This document shows, in pieces, positions 41,473 through 49,677 of a DNA stretch of 63,872 nucleotides. Source of the stretch: Micromonospora sp. H61 (lineage in GTDB: Bacteria > Actinomycetota > Actinomycetes > Mycobacteriales > Micromonosporaceae). The position numbers and the translations under genes were made by a program. The notes beneath the pieces were generated by a model, which did not search any database, was not told the origin of the DNA, and saw only the letters and a program-made list of their open reading frames with translations. The stretch's first letter is position 1, and every line of letters begins with the position of its first letter. The DNA lies in contig NZ_JAGPXY010000033.1 in the NCBI RefSeq assembly GCF_018070325.1, positions 1 through 63,872 of the forward strand, read 5' to 3'.

Positions 41473-43251
41473 ATGTGCGGTATCGGAGGCGAGTTCCGCC
41501 TCGACGGGGCGCCACCGGACCTGGCCGCCGTCGAGCGGATGCTCCCCGCGCTGGCCTCCCGGGGCCCGGACGGCGAGGGTCGGTGGCAGCAGGGGCCGGT
41601 GGCCCTGGTGCACCGCCGGCTGCGCATCATCGACCTGTCCGACGCGGGCGCCCAGCCGATGGTCGACGCCGAGCTGGGTCTGGCAATGGTCTTCAACGGC
41701 TGCATCTACAACTATCGGGAGTTGCGCGACGAACTGACCGCCGCCGGCTACTCCTTCCGGTCCACCTCGGACACCGAGGTGATCCTCAAGGCGTACCACC
41801 GGTGGGGGACGGCCTGCGTCGAGCGGTTCTACGGCATGTTCGCGTTCGCCCTGGTCGAGCTGGCCACGCACACCCTGGTGCTGGCTCGCGACCGGCTCGG
41901 CATCAAACCGCTCTACCTGGCCGAGGGGCCGGGCCGGGTGCGTTTCGCCTCGACCCTGCCGGCGTTGCTCGCCGCCGGTGGCGTGGACACCGACCTCGAC
42001 CCGGTGGCGCTGCACCACTACATGAGCTTCCACTCGGTGGTGCCGCCGCCGCGCACGATCCTCGCCGGGGTCCGCAAGCTGCCACCGGCCACCGTGCGGG
42101 TGATCACCACGGACGGGCGGAGCACCGACACCACCTACTGGCGGCCGGAGTTCAACCGGGGCGCCGTCCCCGCCATGTCCGCCGACGAGTGGCAGGAACG
42201 GCTCATGGCGGCGTTGCGCACCGCCGTACGACGGCGGATGGTCGCCGACGTGCCGGTCGGCGTACTGCTCTCCGGCGGCCTCGACTCCAGCCTGATCGTC
42301 GCCCTGCTGGCCGAGCAGGGTCAGACCGGCCTGGCCACCTTCAGCATCGGCTTCGAGGCGGCGGCGGGGGAGAGCGGCGACGAGTTCCACTACTCCGACC
42401 TGATGGCCCGCCACTTCGACACCGACCACCAGCAGATCCGCATCGGCGCGAAGCGGTTCGTGCCCGCCGTGCACCAGGCCATCGCGGCGATGAGCGAGCC
42501 GATGGTCAGCCACGACTGCGTCGCGTTCCACCTGCTCTCCGAGGAGGTCTCGCAGCGCATCACAGTGGTGCAGTCCGGGCAGGGCGCCGACGAGATCCTC
42601 GCCGGCTACGACTGGTACCCGCCGATGGCCAACGTGGCCCGCGCGGACGCCGTCGAGGCGTACGCCCGGGTGTTCTTCGATCGTCGCCACGACGTGCTCG
42701 GCGGGCAGCTGGCGCCCGAGTGGATGCTCGACCACGACGCCAGCCTGGAGTTCGTCGCCGCGCACTTCGGCGCGCCCGGCGCGGACACCGCGCTGGACGC
42801 GGCGCTGCGTCTGGACAGCCTGGTGATGCTCGTCGACGACCCGGTCAAGCGGGTCGACAACATGACGATGGCGTGGGGGTTGGAGGCGCGGGTGCCGTTC
42901 CTCGACCACGAGGTGGTCGAGCTGGCCGCCGCCTGCCCACCCGGCATGAAGCTGGCGCAGGGCGGCAAGGGGGTGCTGAAGGCGGCGAGCCGGGGCATCG
43001 TCCCGGACGAGGTGATCGACAGGCCGAAGGGCTACTTCCCGGTGCCCGCCATCCGGCACCTCTCCGGCCCACTGCTCGACGATGTGCGGGACGCGCTGAC
43101 CGCCCGACCGGCGCGCGAGCGGGGCCTGTTCCGCAAGGACTACCTGGAGGAGTTGCTGGACGCGCCGAACGCCCAGCGGACCACGCTGGGCTCCAACGCG
43201 CTCTGGCAGCTCGGGCTGCTGGAGCTCTGGTTGCAGCGGATCGGGGTTTAG
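41473..43251 (+). CDS. Asparagine synthase-like amidotransferase, NAGGN type
   Basis: 592 residues. N-terminal class II glutaminase domain with Cys2 as nucleophile (MCGIGGEF), Arg in LVHRRLRIIDLS and the NG pair in VFNGCIYNYRELRDEL; then the AsnB synthetase domain with PP-loop SGGLDSS near 267-273 and VLLSGGLD. It transfers ammonia from Gln to an activated carboxylate. The length and the segments SFHSVVPPPRTIL and WYPPMANVARADAVEAY fit the N-acetylglutaminylglutamine amidotransferase subfamily (TIGR03104) better than AsnB. ATG at 41473 is fixed by Cys2. The stop is directly followed by the ATG of the peptidase gene. Probably amidates the product of the fused ligase. Confidence 0.9.
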   Translation: MCGIGGEFRLDGAPPDLAAVERMLPALASRGPDGEGRWQQGPVALVHRRLRIIDLSDAGAQPMVDAELGLAMVFNGCIYNYRELRDELTAAGYSFRSTSDTEVILKAYHRWGTACVERFYGMFAFALVELATHTLVLARDRLGIKPLYLAEGPGRVRFASTLPALLAAGGVDTDLDPVALHHYMSFHSVVPPPRTILAGVRKLPPATVRVITTDGRSTDTTYWRPEFNRGAVPAMSADEWQERLMAALRTAVRRRMVADVPVGVLLSGGLDSSLIVALLAEQGQTGLATFSIGFEAAAGESGDEFHYSDLMARHFDTDHQQIRIGAKRFVPAVHQAIAAMSEPMVSHDCVAFHLLSEEVSQRITVVQSGQGADEILAGYDWYPPMANVARADAVEAYARVFFDRRHDVLGGQLAPEWMLDHDASLEFVAAHFGAPGADTALDAALRLDSLVMLVDDPVKRVDNMTMAWGLEARVPFLDHEVVELAAACPPGMKLAQGGKGVLKAASRGIVPDEVIDRPKGYFPVPAIRHLSGPLLDDVRDALTARPARERGLFRKDYLEELLDAPNAQRTTLGSNALWQLGLLELWLQRIGV

Positions 43252-45096
43252 ATGAGCGTACGGATTGAGCCGCCGCGCACCACCCGGCGGCCCCGACCCG
43301 CGAGCCACCGGCCGGTGTCGTCGCCGGTGCCGATCAGCGAGGACTTCGCCCCCGCGCCGTCCCCCGACGGGCGCCAGGTGGCATTCCTCTCCGACCGGGC
43401 GGGCACGCCCGGCGTCTGGGTCTGCCCGGTCGACGCGGGCCCGCCCGTCGCGCTGCCCGTCGGCGACGAGCCGGTCCTCGCGCTGAGCTGGTCCCCGGAC
43501 GGCAAGTGGTTGGCCTGTGTCGTCGCCCCCGGTGGCGCGCCCCGCACCGAGCTGTGGGTGTTGCGCCCGGACGGCACGCGACGCCACCAGGTCGCCGGGT
43601 TCGGTCGCCGCAGCGCCGCGCTGGCCGGCTGGCTGCCCGACGGCGCGGTGCTGGCGGTCACCGAGACCGACGAGCACGGGCAGGCCCTGCTGGTCGACGC
43701 GGCCACCGGGCACCGGCGGGTGCTCGCCCAGGGCGACCTGCTCACCCTCCTGGACGTGACCCCGGACGCCGGCACCGCGCTGCTGCGCCGCGGCCCCCGT
43801 AACGCCCGCTGGCTGGAGGTGCTCGACGTGGCCACCGGCGTTCGCCGGCGACTCTTCCCGGATACCGGGCGGGGCAGCACCGACCAGGGTTGGTTCGGCC
43901 CGGACGGCACGAGCGTGCTGGCCCGCACCGACGCGTACTCCGAACTCGCCGCGCTGGTACGGGTCGACCTGGCCCGACCGGAGCAGCCGCCGACCCGGCT
44001 GGCCGGGCGACCGGACGCCGAGCTGGAACACGTCACGCCCAGCGCGGACGGGCAGCGCGGGGCGTTGCTGTGGAACACCTACGGCGGGCGCAGCGAGCTG
44101 AGCCTGCTCGACTTCGCCAGCGGTGTGCAGCGTGCCGTCACCGCACCCGGCGAGGTGCTCGGCGACGCCGTCTTCGCCGCCGACGGCGGCCTGCTCTGCC
44201 TCACCGCGCAGGGGTCGGTGCAGCCCCGGGAGGTGTGGCTGGTCGACCCGTCGACCGGGGCGCCGCGCCCGCTGCGGCCGGACACCGGCCCGCGCACTGA
44301 CGATGCCGGTGTCGCGCCGCAACTGGTCGACCTGCGCGCGCGTGACGGGCTGCCGCTCTCCGGCTGGCTCTACCGCCCGGCCGGGCAGGGCCCCTGGCCG
44401 ACGGCGATCAGCCTGCACGGGGGCCCGGAGGCGCAGGAGCGCCCCGGCTACAACCCACTGTTCCAGGCCCTCGTGGCGCAGGGCATCGCGGTCTTCGCGC
44501 CCAACGTCCGGGGGTCGTCCGGTTTCGGCCGCTCGTTCGTCGCCGCCGACAACCTCGCCGGCCGCTACGGTGCGATCGCCGACGTGGCGGCCTGCGCCGA
44601 CTTCCTCGTCGACGCCGGCGTCGCCAGGCCCGGCCAGCTCGGCGTTCTGGGCCGCTCCTACGGCGGTTACCTGGTCCTCGCGGTGCTGGTGAACTTCCCC
44701 GGTCTGTTCGCCGCCGGGGTCGCCGAGTGCGGCATCTCCGACTTCCGGACCTTCTTCGCCGGCACCGAGCCGTGGATCGCCGCCGCCGCCGTCAGCAAGT
44801 ACGGCGACCCCCAGCGGGACGCCGACCTGCTGCGCGACCTCTCCCCGCTGACCCACATCGATCGGCTGGACGTGCCGGTGCTGCTGATCCACGGCGCCAA
44901 CGACACCAACGTGCCGGCGGGCGAGTCGGCGCAGGTAGCCCAGGCCCTCGCCGACCGGGGGGTGCCGCACGGGCACCTGGTGCTCGCCGGGGAGGGGCAC
45001 GACTTCCTGTCGCGGACCAACGCCGAGGCGGCCCGTACGGCCACCACCGGTTGGCTGACCCGGCACCTCGCCGCGACCGCGACCGTCGTCGGCTGA
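43252..45096 (+). CDS. S9 family peptidase (prolyl oligopeptidase type)
   Basis: 614 residues: N-terminal seven-bladed beta-propeller (about 20-330) with repeated DGRQVAFLSDR, PDGKWLACVV-type blades, then an alpha/beta hydrolase domain with Ser468 in GRSYGG, Asp about 551 in HGANDTNVP and His about 583 in GEGHDFLS. Cytosolic; cleaves short peptides after Pro or acyl-amino acids. It starts on the base after the amidotransferase stop, so the two are co-translated. In the classical NAGGN set an M42-type hydrolase holds this place; here an S9 enzyme may degrade the amidated peptide. Confidence 0.92.
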   Translation: MSVRIEPPRTTRRPRPASHRPVSSPVPISEDFAPAPSPDGRQVAFLSDRAGTPGVWVCPVDAGPPVALPVGDEPVLALSWSPDGKWLACVVAPGGAPRTELWVLRPDGTRRHQVAGFGRRSAALAGWLPDGAVLAVTETDEHGQALLVDAATGHRRVLAQGDLLTLLDVTPDAGTALLRRGPRNARWLEVLDVATGVRRRLFPDTGRGSTDQGWFGPDGTSVLARTDAYSELAALVRVDLARPEQPPTRLAGRPDAELEHVTPSADGQRGALLWNTYGGRSELSLLDFASGVQRAVTAPGEVLGDAVFAADGGLLCLTAQGSVQPREVWLVDPSTGAPRPLRPDTGPRTDDAGVAPQLVDLRARDGLPLSGWLYRPAGQGPWPTAISLHGGPEAQERPGYNPLFQALVAQGIAVFAPNVRGSSGFGRSFVAADNLAGRYGAIADVAACADFLVDAGVARPGQLGVLGRSYGGYLVLAVLVNFPGLFAAGVAECGISDFRTFFAGTEPWIAAAAVSKYGDPQRDADLLRDLSPLTHIDRLDVPVLLIHGANDTNVPAGESAQVAQALADRGVPHGHLVLAGEGHDFLSRTNAEAARTATTGWLTRHLAATATVVG

Positions 45097-45113
45097 GGCG
45101 TTATCCTGCGCCG

Positions 45114-45680
45114 GTGGAGGTCGCTGCGCAGGACGAGCGGTTGGCCGCGGACCTGGGTCGCTGGCTGGCCGAGGTGACCTTCGTCGACCTGGACACCGAC
45201 GAGGTCACCGCGCGGGTGATCGACTCGGTGGTGCGGTGGGCCGAGGCCCAGGGCTGGCGGGTCTACCGGCGCGCGCCCAGCGTGCTGCCGTTGCCACCGC
45301 CGCTGGAGCAGCGGCACTCGGTGCTCGACGTGGCGTGTGCCCGTCCCGACGGTCCGCCCGTCGTGGTGGAGGTCGACCACACCGACCGGGCCCGTACGGT
45401 GCAGAAGCTGCGCGCGGAGGCGGACGCCGGCCGGATCCCGATCTGGGTGCGGTGGGGCGTCGGGCGTTTCACAGCGCCGCCACCGCCGGTGCGGATGGTG
45501 ACCGTCGAGGTGACCCGGCGGGCCGGTCCGGCCGGGCGCGGACGGCTGCACAGCCGCGGCGGCGACCGCCCCGCCCCGGCCCACTCGACCGGCGGCGGCA
45601 CTGTCACCCCGCAGGCGCTGCCGATCCCGTCGACCGACCCGGTGCAGGCCCCGGCCGACGACGCGGGTAAGGGCACCTGA
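45114..45680 (+). CDS. Hypothetical protein, possible PD-(D/E)XK-like fold
   Basis: 188 residues from GTG at 45114. The first 130 residues have an alternating pattern: helix VTARVIDSVVRWAEAQGWRVYR, then RHSVLDVACAR, PVVVEVDHTDRARTVQKL and IPIWVRWG. The Asp...Glu-X-Asp arrangement and the strand/helix order recall degenerate PD-(D/E)XK nucleases, but the Lys is absent, so this is only suggestive. The C-terminus is Pro/Gly-rich and likely disordered. Probably leaderless: TATCCT at 45102-45107, six bases before the GTG. It immediately follows the peptidase operon. Confidence 0.65.
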   Translation: MEVAAQDERLAADLGRWLAEVTFVDLDTDEVTARVIDSVVRWAEAQGWRVYRRAPSVLPLPPPLEQRHSVLDVACARPDGPPVVVEVDHTDRARTVQKLRAEADAGRIPIWVRWGVGRFTAPPPPVRMVTVEVTRRAGPAGRGRLHSRGGDRPAPAHSTGGGTVTPQALPIPSTDPVQAPADDAGKGT

Positions 45681-45753
45681 AGCGAATCGTAAGCGGCCTC
45701 CGGCAGAGTTCTGGGTGTCACCGGAGAGCACGACACACACCCAGGAGATCCCG

Positions 45754-46308
45754 ATGCGCAAGCTCATCAACTCGACCTACATCACCCTCGACGGCGTCAT
45801 CGAGAACCCGATGTGGACCGCGCCGTACTTCGACGAGGAGGCCGCCAGCCTGGCCGGGGCGCAGACCGAGGAGGCCGACGCGATGCTGATGGGCCGGGCC
45901 ACCTACGACGGCATGTCCGCCGCCTGGCCGAACATGGACGAGAGCGACCCGACCACTGGCGCCGCGTACTTCAACAACGTCAAGAAGTACGTCGCTTCGA
46001 CCACCCTGACCAACCCGACCTGGAACAACACGGAGGTGCTCCAGGGCGATCTGGTCGAGGCGGTCACCGCGCTCAAGGCCCAGGAGGGCAAGAACATCAT
46101 CCAGTACGGCTTCGGCTCGGTCACCGCCCAGCTGATCCGGGCGGGCCTGGTGGACGAGGTCCGGTTCTGGATCCACCCGGTGCTGGAGGGCGGCCCCAGC
46201 CTCACCGCGCCGCTGAGCGACGTGAAGGGGTCGTTCGACCTGGTCGACACCCGGGTGCACAAGAGCGGCGTGATCGTCGCCTCGTACCAGCCGAAGGTGA
46301 CCTCCTGA
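45754..46308 (+). CDS. RibD C-terminal / dihydrofolate reductase-like protein
   Basis: 184 residues from ATG at 45754, with AGGAGA just upstream. RibD_C fold: MRKLINSTYITLDGVIENP, ADAMLMGRATYDGM, NIIQYGFGSVTAQLIRAGLVDEVRFWIHPVLEGG. Likely an NADPH-dependent reductase or stress protein. Converges with the large regulator at 46316, only seven bases away. Confidence 0.9.
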   Translation: MRKLINSTYITLDGVIENPMWTAPYFDEEAASLAGAQTEEADAMLMGRATYDGMSAAWPNMDESDPTTGAAYFNNVKKYVASTTLTNPTWNNTEVLQGDLVEAVTALKAQEGKNIIQYGFGSVTAQLIRAGLVDEVRFWIHPVLEGGPSLTAPLSDVKGSFDLVDTRVHKSGVIVASYQPKVTS

Positions 46309-46315
46309 GCACCGC

Positions 46316-49300
46316 TCAGAGCTGGGCCCGGGCTTCGCCCGGGCTCAGCCGCGCGCCCTCGGCGAGCAGCGCGTCGAAGCGTTCCGGCCCGAGTTCGGCC
46401 CGCAGTCGTGCGGTCACCCGGTCGGTGTCGTCGCGTTCGGCCGGCGCGGCGGGGGACTGGGTGGCGATCCGGGCGGCGGCCGCGGCGCCCAGCAGCCGGG
46501 CGGCGACCTCGGGTGAGCGCACCGCCGCGGCCATCCCCTCCAGGGGGCCGACCGCGTCGCGCATCGTCGCCATCGCCTCGGCGACCTCGAACGCCTCGAT
46601 GTGCAGGGCCAACGCGGCGTCGGGGTCGCCGCCCTGCTCGATCGCGTAGCCCAGCTCCACCAGCACCATCGGCAGGTAGAGCGCGGGTTGGCTCTCTCCC
46701 CGACCCAGGTCGGCGAGGTGGCTGAGGTGGGTGACGGCCAGGTCGAGCTTGCCGTCGCGGCGGGCGGCCAGCCCGAGGCTCATCTCCGCGAAGATCAGCG
46801 CGCCGGGCGAGCCCTGCTCCACCGCCAGATCGTAGGCGCGTTCGGCCAGTTCCCGAGCCTGGGCGTAGTCGCGGGTCTGCACGGCGAGCCAGGCCAGCCA
46901 GGACAGCTCGGCGCAGACCTGCGGCCACAGCGCCAACTCCTCGGCCCAGCGCAGCCCTTCCCGGTGCAGCGCGGCGGCGCGCTCGTGCTCGCCGCGCATG
47001 TCGGCCAGCCCACCCACCCACTCGGTCGCCCGGAGCCGACCCCACCGGTCGCCGAGGTCGGCGAAGAGCGCGGCGCTGCGGGTCGCGGTGCGCTCCAGGG
47101 TGGCCTGGTCACCGTTGGCGTGGGCGATGTGGGCGAGGGAGGTGAGCACCGCGGCCTCGGTCCACGGGTCGGTGGCGGCGGTGGGTAGCAGCTCCGACAC
47201 CAGGGCCAGGTCGCCGTGTTCGATCAGCGCGTTGACAGCGAACCACGCGGCGTGACTGCTCGGGTCGGCGGCCACTGCGGCGCGCACGTCGTCCGGGGCG
47301 ATCACCTCCCCCTGCGACAGGGCGAAACCGACCCGCCAGGGTGCCGCGCGGGCCTCCTGCTCCGGGTCGCCGGGCACCGCCAGCGCCCGCCGCGCCTCGG
47401 TGAGCCGGCCGCGCAGGAACCAGTACCAGCTCAGCGCGACCGCCAGGCGCAGCCCGCCACCGTGCGCCAGCGCCGACCGCAGGTTCGCCAGCTCGGTGTC
47501 GAGCAGCGCCAGCCACCGCTGCTGGTCGGCCCCGCGCAGCCCGGGGTCGGCGCGTTCGGCCAGCTCGGTGTAGTAGCTGGCGTGCCGCCCGCGTACCTCG
47601 TCGGCGTCGGTGAGGCGTTCCAGGCAGAACGCGGCCACCGACTCGAGCAGCCGGTAGCGGGGGGCCGCGCCGGAGTCGTCGAGCACCACCAACGACCGGT
47701 CGACCAGCCGGGCGAGGGCGTCCAGGTCGGTTCGGCAGACCTGTTCGGCGGCCTCCGGGGTGCAGCCGTCCGGGAACACCGCCAGTTGGGCGAGCACCAC
47801 CCGGTCGGACTCGTCCAGGAGGTCCCAGCTCCAGCCGATCACCGCGGTGAGCGTCCGCTGTCGGGGCGGCATGTCCCGCTGCGCGGTGGTGAGCAGCCGG
47901 AACCGGTCGTCGAGCCGGTCCACCACCCCGCGTACGCCCAGCGCGCGGACCCGGGTCGCGGCCAGCTCCAACGCCAGCGGCAGACCGTCGAGGCGGCGGC
48001 ACAGCTGGGCCACCGCCGTCGCGGTCTGCCCGTCGAGGCGGAAACCGCGCTGCTGCGCGGCGGCGCGGGCGACGAACAGCCGGGCCGCCGCCGAGCGCCG
48101 GACCGCGTCCAGGTCACCGTCGTCCGGCACCGGCAGTGGGGGTACCTCCCAGAGCAGCTCACCGGTCAGCCCGAGTGGCTCTCTGCTGGTGGCCAGCACG
48201 CTCACCCCGGACACGTCGCGCAGCAGCCGGGCGACCAGCTCGGCGACCGGTTCGATGACGTGTTCGCAGTTGTCCAGCACGAGCAGCAGCTGCCGGTGCC
48301 GCAGGGCCGTGACCACCCGGTCGGCGGGGGACTGGGTCGTTCCGGCGGCCTCGTGGGCGCCCAGAGCGCCGAGCACCTGTTCGGCGACGCCGGCGTCACC
48401 GGCCGGGAGTGGGGCCAGCTCGACCAGTCGGACACCGTCCGGGTAGGACGTCGCGCGGGCCGTCTCGGTGGCCAGCCGGGTCTTGCCGACGCCGCCCGGC
48501 CCGACCAGCGTGACGAGCCGCTGCCGGGGCAGCAGCGCCCGCAGCTCGGCCAGCGCCTCGTCCCGCCCGATCAACTCGTCGAGCGGGGCCGGCAGGTTGT
48601 TCCGGATGACCGCCGCCTTCGGCGGGGCGTTCAGGCCGGCGTCCTGGTCGAGGATCCCGCGGTGCAGGGCGACCAGCTCCGGGCCGGGGTCGAGGCCCAG
48701 TTCCTCGGCGAGCCGGGCCCGCAGCTCGGCGTAGCTCTCCAACGCCTCGGACTGGCGGCCGGCCGCGTACAACGCGCGCAGCTGCACCGCCCGCAGTCCT
48801 TCGCGCAGCGGGTGTTTGGCGACCAACTCGGCCAGGTCCGCGGCCACCAGGTCATGCTCACCCCGGGCCAGCCGGGCCTGCGCCAACCGCTCCTGAACGA
48901 CGAGGCGCTGCTCGGCGAGGCGGGCCGCCTCGGCCCGCACGAACTCGGCGTCGGCCACGTCGGCGTACGCCTCGCCGCGCCACAACGCGAGGGCCTCGGT
49001 CAGCCGCTCGACGTCGGCGCAGCGGGCCAGCTCGTCGAAGCGGCCGACGTCGACCGCGTCGACCCGCAGCAGGTAGCCGGGTGGCCGGGACTCGACCAGC
49101 TCGCGGGCGCCGGGCTCGGCATCGTTGAGCGCCTTGCGCAGCTGCGACACCCGCACCTGGAGGGCTCCGGCCGGATTGGCGGGGGCGTCGTCACCCCACA
49201 GGTCGTCGATGAGGCGGTCCGCCGAGACCACCTGGTTGCGGTTGGCCAACAGGTCGGCCAGCAACGCCCGCACCTTGGTGCCGGGCACCACCACCGGCTC

Positions 49301-49357
49301 GCCGGCGTCCGTGGTCACGGCGAGCGGCCCGAGCACCCCGAACTGCACGGCGGTCAT
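46316..49357 (-). CDS. BTAD/SARP-type regulator with NB-ARC and TPR (AfsR-like)
   Basis: 1013 residues from ATG at 49357. OmpR-type winged helix at about 10-95 (FGVLGPLAVTTDAGEPVVVPGTKVRALLADLL), BTAD domain at about 100-245, NB-ARC ATPase at about 265-560 with Walker A GPGGVGKTRLA and Walker B LLLVLDNCEHV, and TPR-like helices to the end. This is the AfsR/DnrI large-regulator design, which couples signal-dependent ATP binding to activation of secondary metabolism or stress genes. No biosynthetic cluster is adjacent. An in-frame extension to 49606 crosses the inverted repeat at 49415 and has no family content. Confidence 0.92.
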   Translation of the reverse strand: MTAVQFGVLGPLAVTTDAGEPVVVPGTKVRALLADLLANRNQVVSADRLIDDLWGDDAPANPAGALQVRVSQLRKALNDAEPGARELVESRPPGYLLRVDAVDVGRFDELARCADVERLTEALALWRGEAYADVADAEFVRAEAARLAEQRLVVQERLAQARLARGEHDLVAADLAELVAKHPLREGLRAVQLRALYAAGRQSEALESYAELRARLAEELGLDPGPELVALHRGILDQDAGLNAPPKAAVIRNNLPAPLDELIGRDEALAELRALLPRQRLVTLVGPGGVGKTRLATETARATSYPDGVRLVELAPLPAGDAGVAEQVLGALGAHEAAGTTQSPADRVVTALRHRQLLLVLDNCEHVIEPVAELVARLLRDVSGVSVLATSREPLGLTGELLWEVPPLPVPDDGDLDAVRRSAAARLFVARAAAQQRGFRLDGQTATAVAQLCRRLDGLPLALELAATRVRALGVRGVVDRLDDRFRLLTTAQRDMPPRQRTLTAVIGWSWDLLDESDRVVLAQLAVFPDGCTPEAAEQVCRTDLDALARLVDRSLVVLDDSGAAPRYRLLESVAAFCLERLTDADEVRGRHASYYTELAERADPGLRGADQQRWLALLDTELANLRSALAHGGGLRLAVALSWYWFLRGRLTEARRALAVPGDPEQEARAAPWRVGFALSQGEVIAPDDVRAAVAADPSSHAAWFAVNALIEHGDLALVSELLPTAATDPWTEAAVLTSLAHIAHANGDQATLERTATRSAALFADLGDRWGRLRATEWVGGLADMRGEHERAAALHREGLRWAEELALWPQVCAELSWLAWLAVQTRDYAQARELAERAYDLAVEQGSPGALIFAEMSLGLAARRDGKLDLAVTHLSHLADLGRGESQPALYLPMVLVELGYAIEQGGDPDAALALHIEAFEVAEAMATMRDAVGPLEGMAAAVRSPEVAARLLGAAAAARIATQSPAAPAERDDTDRVTARLRAELGPERFDALLAEGARLSPGEARAQL

Positions 49358-49414
49358 CCTAGTGCCGGTAACGCGCGACCCGAAGTGAACCGTCAGCGCG
49401 CCGACCAAACTCCA

Positions 49415-49483
49415 CGATCTTGCGCTTTGTGCAGTGCCATAAGCCGCGAAAGCCGCGTAACGCCCGCAGAAAGTGCAAGATCG
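49415..49483. repeat. Inverted repeat, REP-like hairpin
   Basis: CGATCTTGCGCTTT (49415-49428) pairs with AAAGTGCAAGATCG (49470-49483), one mismatch in 14, with about 40 bases between. It is in the spacer between the divergent regulator and GH55-like gene. The GATCTTGC/GCAAGATC arms look like a dispersed actinomycete palindromic repeat; copy number cannot be judged here. Confidence 0.5.
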
Positions 49484-49612
49484 CGGGGAGAGGGCTCGCG
49501 TCGCGGCCCGGCGCGAAGGTTCGCCACCGGTGGTCGTGGCGTGTGGGCGGATTAACGGGTAGAAACATCTCAACCCCTTCCGGCCCGGCCCAACCTCCGG
49601 CGGCAAGGGTCA

Positions 49613-49624
49613 GAGAGCGCTCTC
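49613..49624. promoter_or_regulatory. LacI-type operator palindrome GAGAGCGCTCTC
   Basis: A perfect 12-base palindrome, centre GCGC, sits 53 bp before the GH55-like start. The GAGCGCTC core is that of CebR-like LacI-family operators controlling glycoside hydrolase genes in actinomycetes. This would make the downstream gene sugar-induced; the regulator is not in the window. Confidence 0.65.
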
Positions 49625-49677
49625 ACCGCCCCCAGCTGCGCCGGAAGTACGCCCGGCCAGCGGAGAGGACGAACCAC

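Noticed and set aside
41473..43251. Ordinary asparagine synthetase (asnB)
   Set aside because: Operon partners and several internal stretches fit the N-acetylglutaminylglutamine amidotransferase branch better; kept as NAGGN-type with reservation.
41431..45066. 1211-residue open frame on the minus strand
   Set aside because: Lies opposite the amidotransferase and S9 peptidase genes, is rich in Gly/Arg/Val/Gln without any domain, and results from G/C bias in the third position of the real genes.
49358..49606. N-terminal extension of the BTAD regulator
   Set aside because: Crosses the inverted repeat and has no family content; FGVLGPLAV directly after ATG 49357 is the normal start.
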